Translations under genes and position numbers: made by a program
Shown here: positions 24,480 to 38,737 of the stretch, piece after piece
Position numbering within the stretch: the first letter of the stretch is position 1
Layout of the letters: the number at the start of each line of letters is the position of its first letter
Notes under the pieces: model-generated
Told to the model about the DNA's origin: nothing
Databases searched by the model: none
What the model saw: only the letters and a program-made list of their open reading frames with translations
From: Selaginella tamariscina
Lineage: Eukaryota > Streptophyta > Lycopodiopsida > Selaginellales > Selaginellaceae
Assembly: GCA_003024785.1 (NCBI GenBank)
Contig: PUQB01000260.1
Location: 106,230 to 170,229 of the forward strand
DNA length: 64,000 bases
Direction: 5' to 3'

Positions 24480-26070
24480 TCAGTACATAGGTGCTCTAAT
24501 TGGAATTCCCTTACGCCTGTGAGTGCGAGTAACGACTGCTCTGCGATCTTCGAGCAATGGTGGTGTGGATGGTACTGGCACTTCCCTCTGCATGTTAAAA
24601 CCAGCTCTTAATCAGTTGCTAATCATATTTAAGTGAGATACACATATCTGCTGCGTGTGTGCGTGTGGGTGTAGTGTTCTAAACACGCTCTTGAAATACT
24701 GAAATACATTTACCTCTTCATTGTTCGTGTCCACGTGCTTCTTCTTGCGGGTTTTCTTGAAAAAACTCATTGGAGGCCCAAGCTTCTTGTCGCCGTCAGA
24801 TGGATTCATGGACATGCTCGTGTCGTTTCTCGTATTCACCCATTCAACCTGGAAATCCTAAGTTGATATATACATATCTGCAGTGTGCGTGCGTGCGTGC
24901 GTCTGTGTGTGGTGTTCTTGACCTCTTTCTTATATAAGGTGATGTGTGTGTGTGTGTGTGTTATAGCAGAAACTAAATGTGGCACCATATTATATATATG
25001 TCTACAACCCAGGTATGTTAATAATATACATGGATATATACAAGTTATTTTATCCGTGTGTCTTATGAATAAACACAAACACAGAGCATATTTCATGATA
25101 TGCGTGTGTGTGTGTGTGTGTGTGTGTGACCAAACAGCCCTAGAAAATGTAGTTAACTATCAATTCTGGACAGTCAGAAAACAGAAAACCAATGGAACCC
25201 AACTGCGTGCGTGCGTGCATGTGTGTGTGGAGTACCTTGCAAGAAATGCTGCAGAAAAACGATTCGTTTGCCAGCCTCCGATGGCAAATTCTACAGGAGC
25301 GACAATCTGACCCGTGATCATACTTTGGAGACTTGTTCTTGAGATGAACCACAGGGGCGCCGTTAATAATGTAGGGCTGAATACGTCCGACATTGAGAAA
25401 TGACGTCGCGTCTGGAAGCCCGAGTGCGCATTGGCCCGAAGATTTACGTATCTGCGAATCAAGCAGCAAGTGAATACATTTCCAATTTCCGGATTCTTGG
25501 TCGAAGAACTTACCTGAAGAACCAAATGATCCCCGTGACGACAGCGAGCGCATAGTACCTGAGAACAATTCACGCAGAAATGGTTCCGAGGACGGATCGG
25601 TTTGGAGCAATCGCATGAACTGTAGAACGTCGCGAGTAGAAGATCCCTGATCTTTTGTCCCCTTTCATTGTCATCTGAAAGATTGTAAACACAAAAAGAA
25701 TGAGAAATTTGAGCAAAGACTCACCACTTCTCCGAGCCGAGACACCGAACTCATGTTTCCTGTGAAGAAGAAGCCGGATTCTTCACGGGCTCGTAATGCG
25801 GCTTCGCCTCTCCGATCCGAGACCGACCGCAAGAAATCGGGAAACCACTGTCGGAAAGCGCAAGAAATGGACTGGCTGCTGAAGTTGCGGCTGCTTCTTG
25901 AGGAAATCTCTTTCGGCTGGAAAACCCCCGAGAAATCTCTGGAACCCTCGACCTTCCTGCTCACAATCTCTCTGCGCCTCCAGAGAACGTGAACAAATCG
26001 CTCCGCCTTGTAAATTCCGAGTGGAAATCGTGAAGAACAGCAAAAAATGGAGCTTCTTTGTCAGGATCAC
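24480..26070 (-). pseudogene. PLATZ-family gene, copy 2 (N-terminus disrupted)
   Basis: Recognisable exons are 25674-25514, 25451-25236, 24848-24714 and 24587-24480, very similar to copy 1 about 10.3 kb away. The domain keeps LLLATF, NHFCVNC, CARCRHGDH, IQPYIINGAPVVHL, CRSCRICHRRL and CSISCK, and the tail RRKGIPIRAPMY is in frame with the normal first acceptor. The N-terminal part is broken: one T is missing near 25847 and one base is missing at the start of exon 2 (161 bases instead of 162). The leader equivalent to copy 1 therefore runs into stops, and the nearby ATG (MSSVSRLGEV) is out of phase with exon 2. It could still be used from an unseen start, or the indels could be assembly errors. 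Confidence 0.65.
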
Positions 26071-26585
26071 GCAGAAACTTCTTTCCGCTGCCGAAAATCC
26101 GCCGGAAGAAACCGCGCCTTGTGATTTCGAGCCGAATTAGTGAAGAACAGCAAGAAATGTAGCTTCTTTGTGATCAAGCCGAGAATGGCTGAAATGTGTG
26201 GGAGAGATTACCGAATCCGAAGCTGTAGTCTCAAGCCGTGAAGTGCCGAATGCAGATACGAGAGATTAGCAGATCCGAGCCGAAGTCATGCGAATGAAGG
26301 GAAGAAACCGCAAGAACAGCAAGGGATAATATCACTGTCCGAAGAACTTCCCTAGCTAGAGGAGAATGTCGAATTGCTGCCAGGTGGCCAGGCGGTTTAC
26401 GGGTTTAGGGTTTAAGATTTAACGTAATTAAAACGCGTAAAACCGGCGAAGGAGAATGAATCATCATCATTAGCGTATATGTACGAAACAGATTTTCTCA
26501 CTTTTTTATTATTTTTCTGTTATATTTGCGGCAACTGAGTATCGAACCCCAGACTTGAATGTAATTAGGGTTCCTATTCTAGGGC

Positions 26586-27370
26586 ATTTGGGGCTGTGGG
26601 ATATGCAACGATTTTGCGTCCAGGTTTGTGACCTGAATGGTGATTGCTAGATCGATAGAATGTCCTTTTTTACGTTCTTGCATCCTATATTCCAGATAGA
26701 TATAGTACTCAGTTCATCTTAAATGTTTATACCCATACAATGTCTGTATACGTATGCATACATATATATATATATATATATAAATAAATAATGTATGACC
26801 TATGTGTGTAAGATACTAGTGTATTTATAATAATATGTTCTTTTTCTTTTTAATTTCAAAAGGAAACGCAAACAAAAGGATGAGTCAGCGGCAGTGAACA
26901 AGGCCGAAGGTAATGTACTTAATAAAATAGTTGTGTATATGTGAATAGTATGTATATACTAATACATTTGTAGTGTCTATATAATATTTATTTTTATTGT
27001 TGCGTTTTACAGTACGTGTACAGCATTTATATATTCTATTGGTGTGTGCGTGCGTGCATATGTATATATTGTTTGTTTCGCTTTAGATTAAAGCCGTATA
27101 AGTAACCTACATGTTGAGTCATGTAGCACACAAATGAGTTGTGTGTGTACAGTTAACGGTTGACGTCTACACACACGCACCACGCACGCACGCACGCATA
27201 GACATATTTCTGGTTTTTTGCAGGCCTTACAATGCCACATTCTGCCGTGGGTGGAGGAGTCAAAGTCGGCCTGAAAGATGGAGCGAAAGAAACTCAGAAG
27301 AGGACTTAGAGATGGTTCAAAGGAGCTCTTAAAGATGGTGCCAAGCGCTCTAAGTTCCTTTTAATGGTGC
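26586..27370 (+). other. possible short spliced gene or exon remnants
   Basis: Splice-like signals frame two small open pieces. The first is about 26864-26909 (acceptor TTTCAAAAG, donor GTAATG), encoding KRKQKDESAAVNKAEG. The second starts near 27224 (acceptor TTTTTGCAG), encoding PHSAVGGGVKVGLKDGAK, with a near-repeat GALKDGAKRSK after a stop. I do not recognise the product. Divergent from PLATZ copy 2. Confidence 0.2.
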
Positions 27371-27886
27371 CTTGCTACTCGTCTGGTATTCCTTACTTGT
27401 TACCACATTATACACTCTTTTGCAATTTTTATATACATAATAAACCGAGTTTACTTCTACTGAACAAGCACTCGGACACACCTATACAGCATTAACTACA
27501 TCAATATATGTAGTTAATATAATGTGCAATATGGTTCTTACATGGCGTCTTTATAGTGTATATATATGTGTATAGGCATGTAAATTTGCATTATAAATAA
27601 TAATAGCTACATTTATTGTTCTGCATATACATATGGATTTCTACAGCTCTCCTTCGTATATAGTTACTGTACCATACGCCACGCACCTGTCAGTGACACA
27701 TGCATTATATAACATTGCATGCAGCCCCAATATCTCCTTCTAAGCTGTGAATCGCCGTATTTGAACGCATGTACATGTTAATATACAACTGTATGTGTGT
27801 GCTGCATGTTTTGTATTTGTGGTTTGTGTCTGCTCTAGAGCGCTATATACAAGACATAATGGAGGGTATACATACTTAGATTGAGA

Positions 27887-27917
<31 letters not shown>

Positions 27918-27982
27918 GCACACACACACCCACCCAAATATATATATATATAATATTATATATATATATATATTATATATAT

Positions 27983-28024
<42 letters not shown>

Positions 28025-30586
28025 TTACATTTTAAAGAGCCACAGAGGTACGAGCAAAGCTCTTTTGGATGTTTTAAATTATAATGTAAATACTGATTTC
28101 GAATTAAACCATAATTTGTAATTTTCACATGATTTAATAACAAGACTATCTTTTATTTTCTCAAACAGTCAAGTTATATAGCATGGAATAAGCACTGAGT
28201 TTTTTTTTAGTTTTCATGGCACAATTATATATGTTATTTTACACTCACATATGACCTTCAGCTTTAAAACATAATACATATATATATATATATATATCTT
28301 TATAACTATAACTATAACTATATATATTAAAATTTTATTTTTAACATGTTTAAATTACATAGAAATATATTCATATTAAAGCTTCAAATGGTGGGTATAA
28401 ACTAATTTTATTTTATACATTTTAACATAATTGAAACAGTAAGACATTTATTCTCACATAAGTGTAAAATAGAACTTAACTATCTAACCAAAACATATAT
28501 AACATATTAACCTTTAAGTTTAAACAAATATACAAATGAATGATTTATATTAATTTAAAATTATAATTATAAAATTTAAAATAAACTTATATTCAAACCC
28601 TTCCCGAATCAAAAGTGATGAGGGTTTCCAAAATGTTTACTAATTTAAAAGTGACATTATAAGATTTCACATACAGTAGTGTATTTTTATATATACAGTA
28701 GTTTAATCAAATCAAAATGACTCCATATAAAAAACAAATACAAATGACGGATTTTTGAAATAAACGTTTAAAAGAGTTCAAAATTTTGGAAACTCTCACA
28801 ATTTTTGTGTCTGGCATTATACGATTTTTATACAATAGTATATTCTTATATATACAATAGCTTAATCAATTTAATTAAAGGGGAAATTATCAAGCTAACT
28901 CTTTAGTTTATATAATAAAAGCCTGACCCTTTAATTTTATCAAATTAATATTGAGTCACTATATCAATATCTTAAAATATATAATTTAAAATTAGAGAGT
29001 TAAAATTTGATAATTATATCAAATTAGAGAGTCAATTTGATTAATTAAATAAAATCCAATATGTTCGTTTCGTATCGAAATTAAGTACAAATGGAATTTA
29101 CTGTTAAATACTTTAATTATTAGATCATAGAAATTTATGTATATGTATCTGTTAAACACCATAAATTAAATATGATTAAAACAAAACTATAAGTAAGTAA
29201 TTATCTTTCTTTTTAAACGGTTTATCAAAATATTTTGGATTTAAGTCTGCCTTACTGTAATAATTAAAAGAGTAAAAGGAATTGAAATATCAATTTCATA
29301 AAACATATAAAAATTAATTCATGTTTATCTTAATCATAAAAAATAAATTCAAAACAATCAAATCTAAAAATTATAAAAATTAATCCATATTTATCCTAAT
29401 CATTTGTTTGGCATAGTAAAAAAGTATAAAAATCTTCATTAATATGCTGATTCTAATTCTTAAGAAATTTACATATTTTAATTAAAAAAAAACCTTTAAT
29501 ATCTGCAGTCCAATAACATTATAAAACTTATCACATTAAAAAATTATTACTTAATTTTCAAAGAGTTTATAAATGAATTCTCTGTTTATCATTGACTCTT
29601 AATATAAGGAGTCTTTAGTAGGACAAAGTTTAACTATTTTTATCTAATTATGTACTGTTATTTATGTTTAATACTATTAATAGTTTGAACAACCGAATAT
29701 GCTTACATACAAAATTAAAGTTTTATTACAATTGTGTGCTTTGACTTATTTAAGAAAACATATCAAAAGCTTATATAAAAGTTTGTTTTAGTGACTAAAT
29801 TAATGTTGATAATGAAATGTCTAAACCATGTGCATGTGAGGTGTACATTGACGCATTGGTTCCATGTGCACACAGTAATAAACTAACAACATGGACAAAT
29901 GATTAAGTTATATACACTATTTATGATGTAAAATGCAATACAATATATTTTACCTATATGTACACTATTATTAACTTAGTATTAACTTATATGTTGAAAG
30001 AGTTATGAGAAAAAGCCCTTAAATTGAATTGAGTAAATTAATATATATATATTAATTTACATGTTGAAAATTTTAAAGGGCTATATCTTTATTGCAGCTC
30101 GTGAGAAATTGTTTTTAGTACACTTAGAATTTTTTTTATAAGATTTATAAATAAATATTGATATTCTTTTAAAGAATCTTTATATTTTATAGCTTAAATA
30201 TGCCTGGCGTATAATATTATTAAATAGAGATTAAAAAATAAAAACAACACAAATAGAAAAAGATTAGAAGAAACTTAACTATACTACAGAAAGAAATTAA
30301 ATCATAATGAATTCATCATTAACAAATTGTAAGTTATAAATTTTATTAGTGGGATTTAATTTAAAAATGAAATTACAATAGAATATATTAATGTAATGTA
30401 ATTAATATAATATTTAAAATTAAATAAAATAACATATAATTTAAATACTCTCTTTTAATATTATTTCTTTAAGTGAAGATATTAAAATATTCTTAATTTT
30501 ATAATTATTAAAATCCTTAATGTCTTTATTTTGGTATATTCCAAAGAAAAAATACATTTTTAAAACCATGTAAACCATATATTATA
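27371..30586. other. long AT-rich intergenic region
   Basis: No gene seen on either strand. A CT/CA tract followed by an imperfect (TA)n palindromic array spans about 27890-28022. The rest is AT-rich with scattered short repeats such as 'ttataaaatttaaaat'. This is the least gene-like part of the window. Confidence 0.5.
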
Positions 30587-32082
<1,496 letters not shown>

Positions 32083-33036
32083 TAATCCACTGAAATCTTT
32101 GCTACATCCATGTTAAGGAAGATATGACTAGTTGTATGAAGCACTGTGTGAAACTAGTGTGAAACTAGTTTGCAAATGTTGTAATATTTAAGGTATGCAA
32201 ATAGAGTATGATCTTAAAGTCAACTTAGTTACTACCCTTTTGCAAATTTTATATACTGAAGGAGCAGCAATAACTACATCTGCAATATGAAAACGTGTAT
32301 TTGGTGTTGTATAGTACTGTACTGTATGTATTAAACTGTTTGTATATAACAATAAATAGCTTTATTATTGAATTTTGCATAAGTTTACAACTGTACCATT
32401 TGTGTGCTTTGACAAAACATATATAAACTAATTTGTGTTTTGTTTTACTAATTAAATTAATGTTTGTCTAAACCATGTGCATGTTGAAGCATTCGTAGTT
32501 TGACTTATGTTTAAAATACGAGGGAATGAATGTATATTACGGCAACCTCAATAAAAGAATAGGCATGCACACACATACACCCACACACTTTATATATGTT
32601 GTTTTATTCAGCTAATTTAAATATTAAAATAAAACAATTTATTTATATTGTATTATATCACATAAAATATACATTAAGATATAGTCAATTTACTAATTAA
32701 ACTATTGCTTGGAGGTGTGGATAAATCTTGGGCCTCTTGTATAGTAATCTGTACTACACACTACACATTATATACACACACGGGACGTTTGTTGATGTTT
32801 TGACATATATAAAGTTAATAACTAACAACAGTGAGCTTGGAGTATGCAGTATAATCATATTGATGTGTATATACGGGTGTGCATCCGTGTGTGTGCATGG
32901 CTATATTTATGCTACAACCAGAGAACCTTAATTATAATATAATCTTAAATCTTAAATCTTAATTATAATATATCTTAAAATCCTTCAATCGTGATTCATT
33001 TAAAATAATGAAGAAAAATATATATTACTCTGTGTA
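32083..33036. other. spacer between tandem genes A and B
   Basis: Contains the 5' flank of copy A, which is homologous to the flank of copy B (repeated 'gaagcactgtgtgaaactag'). The remainder is AT-rich with no gene. Confidence 0.5.
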
Positions 33037-33442
33037 TTAAGTTTTGTTGTGATCCAAGATTAAGTCTGACAAGTACTTGAAGAGGCTACTGTATGTAATC
33101 TGAGGGAGCCACCAGTTGATTAGCACGGCAATAGTAGCCAGCATAACAGCCCACCATAACCGCTTACTTGTAGCGTTTGTTACATCCACGGCTTGAAACT
33201 TTGCACTAGGCACTTCTGCAAGCATACCAAAACGTAGGAACGCCACACACGCACACACACACACAACACGTATGGGAATCGTATACACCTATTGTTTATA
33301 TATATATGTTTACATTGTAAATCATACCGTATTCTTCATTCCCGTCTACGAATTGTTACTTACCCTTTAGTTCTTTTTGTTCAAGTTTCCTTGACAGCCT
33401 CTTTAACTCCTGGATAAATTACACAAGTATATATTTACGTAC

Positions 33443-33485
<43 letters not shown>

Positions 33486-34523
33486 CACACACACACGTCT
33501 TAGTATGCTTAGGATAATAATACACTTGGGTCACACACACGTATATGTATGTGTATACACACACACCTTTCGCCTTCTGTGCAGCTGTAGAAGTTGCTTT
33601 AGCTGCAGCTTCAATATCCGCCGTAGCTGCCTTGCCGTCTTTGGCCTTACCAGGGTCACAAGCGCCTTCTAAGTTGCCAATGGCCGAATCTATATCCGAA
33701 CGCATTGATGCTGTTGTTGCCTCAACCTTTCAAACATTATACAGATGTTAACACACGCGTGCGTGTGTGTCACATATGTGTGCGTGTAATAGATAATTTT
33801 ATCTGAAAGAAAATGAATCTAGTGACATAAAGTCCGTGCTCTGTATTGTACATATTGATTATAAACTATGCGTGTGTGTGTCACATATGTGTGCGTGTAA
33901 TAGATAAGTTTATCCGAAAGAAAATTAATCGAGTGACGTAAAGTCCGTACTCTATATCTGGTCAAGTATATACAAACTATTGTATTGATCATAAACTATA
34001 CACGTATGTATATGTGTGTGTGTGTGGTGTGTGTGTAGATAGGGCTTACTTTATCCATAAGCTCGCGTGTTTCCTTGGCATCTTCTACAATGTTTTCTGC
34101 GACTTTCTCCACAATTTCCGCCACATCTTCTATAGCTTCAGCAATGTTACCGACTGTTTCAGCGGCATCGTCTAGTCGATCTGCATGAATATTTAAATAA
34201 CAATTCAAATAAGGATTTTAAACATTATATTGAATTTCTAAAAATTTAAATCAAATAAGGTTACCTTCTATTTTCTCTATAAACTTCTTTTCCTTCCCGA
34301 AGAAACGAAACACTAGACCCGGAATCCTCAATATAAATGTCAGAATGTCAATTCTGCAACATAATACAGAAACACATATCATTATATTGATAAAAACTTG
34401 AATCTATGAAGTATTACTTCATGTATATAAAGTATAAACTAAACAAATAATTAACTTACATACTGAAAGAGAAACCAGATTTTGGAGCTGGATCAGTTGG
34501 ATCATTACTGCAACCATAGAAAA

Positions 34524-34595
<72 letters not shown>

Positions 34596-34833
34596 GAGAG
34601 GAGAGAGAGAGAGGAGAGAGGGGAGAGAGTCACCTTGCTTTGGTTACAACAGAGGACCTCGTTGTTAATCCTGACGAGTACAGCTTGTGTTGGAACATTA
34701 AATTCTTGGAATATCCATGGTAATTAATGAAATTATATCTAGAATTCCTACAATTAACCTGTCCCATATGAATTATTTTCCTATGTTGTAGTGGGTTAAA
34801 CATTAACCCACTGGAAACCTTTGCTACATCCAT
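33037..34833 (-). CDS. unrecognised helical membrane protein, tandem copy B
   Basis: Tandem paralogue of copy A with the same seven-exon structure: 34833-34634, 34507-34460, 34353-34265, 34180-34050, 33726 to 33567 or 33565, 33409-33364 and 33215-33037. It has the transit-like N-terminus (MDVAKVSSGL...), a hydrophobic helix, the charged helix AEAIEDVAEIVEKVAENI, Ala-rich repeats and the C-terminal membrane segment WAVMLATIAVLINWWLP. Exon 6 is longer than in A (46 versus 27 bases), which puts a TGA in frame if exon 5 ends at the usual donor (33567). If the next GT in the GTGTGTGTGT tract is used (exon 5 to 33565), all exons join to 284 residues without a stop. The start could also be the in-frame ATG at 34890. 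Function unknown; membrane location is inferred. Confidence 0.55.
34505..34628. repeat. TA / GATA / GA compound microsatellite in intron 1 of copy B
   Basis: From about 34527: (TA)n, then eight GATA units (about 34565-34594), then GA-rich sequence to 34628. It occupies most of intron 1, at the same place as the GA tract of copy A. Confidence 0.9.
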
Positions 34834-34890
34834 GTTAAGGAGTATGAAGCACTGTGTGAAACTAGTTGTATTAACTGTTGTATGAAGCAC

Positions 34891-35224
34891 TGTGTGAAAC
34901 TAGTGTAAAACCAATATGCAACTGTTGTAGATATGCAAAAGTCCAGGGTATGGAATTAGAACATCCTCCCTACTTTCGTATTAGCTTCGTAGTAAAAGTC
35001 AACACTGTATATCCGAAAATACACGCAAACGTGGTTCATAATAAACGCGCATGGGTTTCTACATTTAATTAATTAACACTAATCTATCCCGACCGGCCTA
35101 GCTATTTACATCACCCAAAGTTGCCCCTATTAACTTTCAGAAAAGAGAACCTAATCAACTTACTAGTGAAATAATATAGAATTAATATATTATCTATCAT
35201 ATATTATGGTATAATAAAAAACTA
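34891..35224. other. spacer between copy B and RAR1
   Basis: Upstream flank of copy B and 3' flank of RAR1. No gene seen. Confidence 0.5.
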
Positions 35225-36517
35225 CTAGCCGCTGTGCCAACCTTTAGAACAAGGAGGTATTTCTAGAAATTCATCAAACTCCTTCACGTGCACATCACAG
35301 CAAGACCACTGCAAGATAGAGTGTTTTAGTCAAACAAGGCACTGTATATGTCATAAGTCCACACGTATACATACATACACACGTATGCGCAATACACACA
35401 CACATGACTTACTCCTTTAGATCTGTCATGGAAAACAGCGGGTCCAGGATGATAATTACAAGCAGCCTCGTGGTTTTCTCTCGTTCCGTGAAGCTTTTTC
35501 CACAGCCTTTATTCTTGCAGGTTTGCTCTGCGTCCATGTCAATAACCTTTGGGGGAGCAGCAGCAGGAGGTCGTCTATCCTACATAAGTAAACATATAAG
35601 CTAGAATAATACTTTAGATAATATATTTCTTTGCTTCTGTTTTCTCAAACACGAATGTGATGAAAGAGAGAGAAAACGTGTGTGTGTGTTCCTTACTGGT
35701 GCTTCTGCTTTCTCCTCGTCTTTTTTTAGTACTGGTGCACATGGTACATTTCCTGCAATAGCAGAAGGATATAAATATATACACTTTACACTAACTCACT
35801 AACATACACACGCACTATGTTTACACAGCCGAATATTTATTATCTACACAGACATACATACTAATATACACCATACACATAGCAGATATGGAATAGACAG
35901 CAGACATATACATACAGATAATTGCAATTACTTACCATGGTCCGAACAGAAGAAACCTTGTCTGCATCTTGAACAATTAACTTTGCTACTATCGGCCTGT
36001 GTAGCAGCCGGCATAAACTTGTTGGGACTAGGTGCTGCCTTCGTTTGTGGCTTCTCAGTCGTATGCTTCCCGCGAGCACATCTATCCATAGAGCACGTAG
36101 TTTGTGTGTGTGTTTTACACATACACATACATATATATATGTATGTATGTAATATAATGTATGCATGTGTGCGCGTGCGTGCGTGCGTGTTATTGCATTA
36201 CTACAATATGCTGCTCGGTTACAAGCGGCCGATGTTTATTACTGCTAACTACACATATAAAATTGTATATTATATACGAGGTGTATACATACCCAGGAAT
36301 GCTAAGAAACATACTGAAGTCGTGGCTCCGTTGCTTGCAACAGCTCCATTGTTTCCCACCATCGTGAAACAGAGGCTGTATATACACATATGTAGCATCA
36401 CATCAGTATCTAAATAAATAAAAGAAGATAGACTTACCGGCTAGAAATGTTGATTCCACAGAAGATATGAAAAAAAAACTCAGTTAAAATAAAACACACA
36501 CATATGCATTGTTGAAT

Positions 36518-36555
<38 letters not shown>

Positions 36556-36655
36556 CGCTTACCCCTGGATGATAGGAACACGCACTGTCTTCGTCATTGT
36601 CATCCGGTAAGAAGAGTGCTTCGCATCCAATCCGTTGACATCGCACTTTAGCCAT
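35225..36655 (-). CDS. RAR1: RAR1-like CHORD protein, with a frameshift in CHORD-II
   Basis: Six exons: 36655-36563, 36375-36293, 36081-35936, 35752-35697, 35579-35413 and 35308-35225. RAR1 is a co-chaperone that works with SGT1 and HSP90 to stabilise NLR immune receptors in the cytosol and nucleus. CHORD-I is intact ([45 protein letters not shown]). The plant-specific CCCH motif follows ([13 protein letters not shown]). Then comes the linker [18 protein letters not shown] and CHORD-II, which starts [14 protein letters not shown]. At that point, near 35479-35482 (TTTT on the plus strand), the frame shifts by two bases. After the shift the expected residues reappear ([15 protein letters not shown], then [14 protein letters not shown]). 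The exon sum is 629, two more than the 627 that would code 208 residues. Either one CHORD-II is destroyed in this allele or the assembly has an indel in the A run. Confidence 0.88.
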
Positions 36656-36972
36656 TGCCCTAATTGCAAAACCCTCAAGAACCCTAAAAACAGATAACTT
36701 CGGTATATACAGCGAATAATTCCATGAAATGTATTTTTTAAATTAAACATTTAAGAAAAAGTATATTTCATTTAAACTGTGAGTAACACCTTAGGTCTCA
36801 TTTCAAAATTAATAGTTGATTTTATAAGAAGTTTTATAAAAGGAAAAGATATATATGCTAATATATGCATACACACACACATATATGTATACATACACAA
36901 ATATATACACACACACACACACACAAATGTATATATGTATGTTTGTATGTATATAGATAAATACATACATAT
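36656..36972. promoter_or_regulatory. divergent intergenic region RAR1 / PPR
   Basis: Only 317 bp separate the RAR1 ATG from the PPR ATG on the opposite strand. It contains CA and TA microsatellites (about 36870-36930) and no obvious TATA box at a fixed place. A shared promoter is inferred. Confidence 0.4.
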
Positions 36973-38737
36973 ATGGCTTATGCATTGGACGAACTTGTTC
37001 ACAGGATCAAATCCTGCAAGCATCTCTCAGAAGCCAAACAACTACACACGAGAGCTCTTCACCAATGCAGACTAGCAAACAACTTTTCGTACCTACCAAA
37101 CCTCCTCATAGAGATGTACGGCAGGTGCGGGAATATCCAGGAATCTCGCAACATCTTTGATTCCATGAATCACAAGAGCATATTCTCATGGGTTATGCTT
37201 CTCACCGCATATGCCCAGAATGGGCATCTCGAGAAAGCCAAGGAGACCTTCGATGGCATGCCCCAGTGGAACTTGGTATCTTGGAACTCAATATTATCAG
37301 CATATTCTCGAAGCTCCAATATAGAATATGCCAGGAATATCTTCGAATCTATGCCGGAGTACACTACAATCTCGTGGAACACAATGCTTTCAGCAAATGC
37401 CCAGAATGGGCATGTGCAGGCTGCTGAGAATATACTCTCCATGATGCCAGAACACACTCTGGTGTCATGGACCTCCCTTCTCAGCGCATATGAAAAAGAA
37501 GGTGATACACAAAACGTACAGAAAACGTTCCACTTAATGCAGGAGAGGGACCTGCTATCCTGGAATATGCTTCTCTCGGCATATTCCCGGAATGGGCATC
37601 TGTACGACACAAAGAAAACATTCTGGAATATGCCGGAACATGATGTAATATCAATGAACTCCATGTTGTTTGCGTATGCCCGTCATGGGTATATTCCAGA
37701 AGCAAAGAATCTCTTCGATGGACTCCCACAACAAGACATTGTATCATTTAATATACTCCTTACTGCATATGCCCGAAAAGGGCATGTACATGAACTCCAG
37801 AAACTCTTTGATGGGATGCCATACTGGAACCATGTATCCTGCAACACACTCCTTACCGCCCTTTCTCAAAAAGGGCACACGGAAGCAGCTAAGGTTTTGT
37901 TCGATAGAATGCCGGAGACGGACCAAGTGTCGTGGAATGCCATGCTCGCTGTATATAAAACGAGGCCGTTTTTCGAGTCCATTCCTCGAAAGGACATTGT
38001 TACATGGAACATACTATTAGATGCATATGCCCAACAAGGGCATACCAAAGAGGCCGAACAAGTCTTTAACAAAATGCCGGAACACGACTTGGTTACATAC
38101 AATGCGCTTGTGTGTGCATATGCCCAACAAGGGTATATGGAGAAAGCACAAGATCTTTATAAGAAAATGCCTGAGAAAACTTCTATCTCATCTACTGCAA
38201 TGGTTACTGGATATGCCCGGTTTGGTTATATGGAACATAGCAAGTCTTTTTTTGATGGGATCAAGAAAAGAACATGGCATGTTGGACCAGTATGTTAACT
38301 GCATATGCCCAATACGGGCATCTGCAGGAAGCGCTCTTGTTCTTTCAGAGACTCCCAGAAAGAGATGCAGTTTCATTCACAGGTATGTTATGTGCTTATG
38401 TGTGTAGTGGATGCATTAGAGAATCCATTATCTTCTTCACGCGTCTGCCCTGGAAGGATTCGGTTGCGTGGAACGTTGTCTTAACCGCAGATGGGCGTCT
38501 GTTCCAGGACATGGTAATGGAAGGTGTGTACCGGACGATGGTTCGTTCATTACTGTGTTACTGTCTTGTGCGAGACGAGGAAATGTAGAAGCGGGTTTAA
38601 GGTTCTTAATCTCTATGATAACAGATTACAATTTGGTACCTAATCAAATTGTTTATAGCTGCCTACTTGATCTTCTCGGACGGTGTGGGCAACTGGAAGA
38701 TGCAAAACAACTTACCAGTGTATGCCGTATGGTGTAG
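36973..38737 (+). pseudogene. PPR protein (pure S-type repeats), frameshifted
   Basis: PPR proteins bind organellar RNA, one base per repeat. The frame from 36973 gives 441 residues, with the lead-in typical of land-plant PPRs (SEAKQLHTRALHQ, LLIEMYGRCG). About 13 repeats of 31 residues follow, most reading like SWNxxLxAYAQNGHxxxAxxxFxxMPE. These are S-type repeats only, a form I associate with lycophytes. One repeat near 37950 is shortened by about 14 residues. Near 38265 the frame shifts (in AAGAAAAGAAC) and repeats go on in another frame (CWTSMLTAYAQYGHL). A second shift near 38525 returns an end part (PDDGSFITVLLSC, then YSCLLDLLGRCGQLEDA). No E-plus, DYW or other editing domain is seen before the stop at 38737. 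Intronless, as usual for the family. It looks like a decaying member of a large family. Confidence 0.85.

Noticed and set aside
26525..26590. tRNA T-arm-like GGGTTCGATACTC on the minus strand
   Set aside because: No D arm, anticodon arm or acceptor stem can be paired around it.
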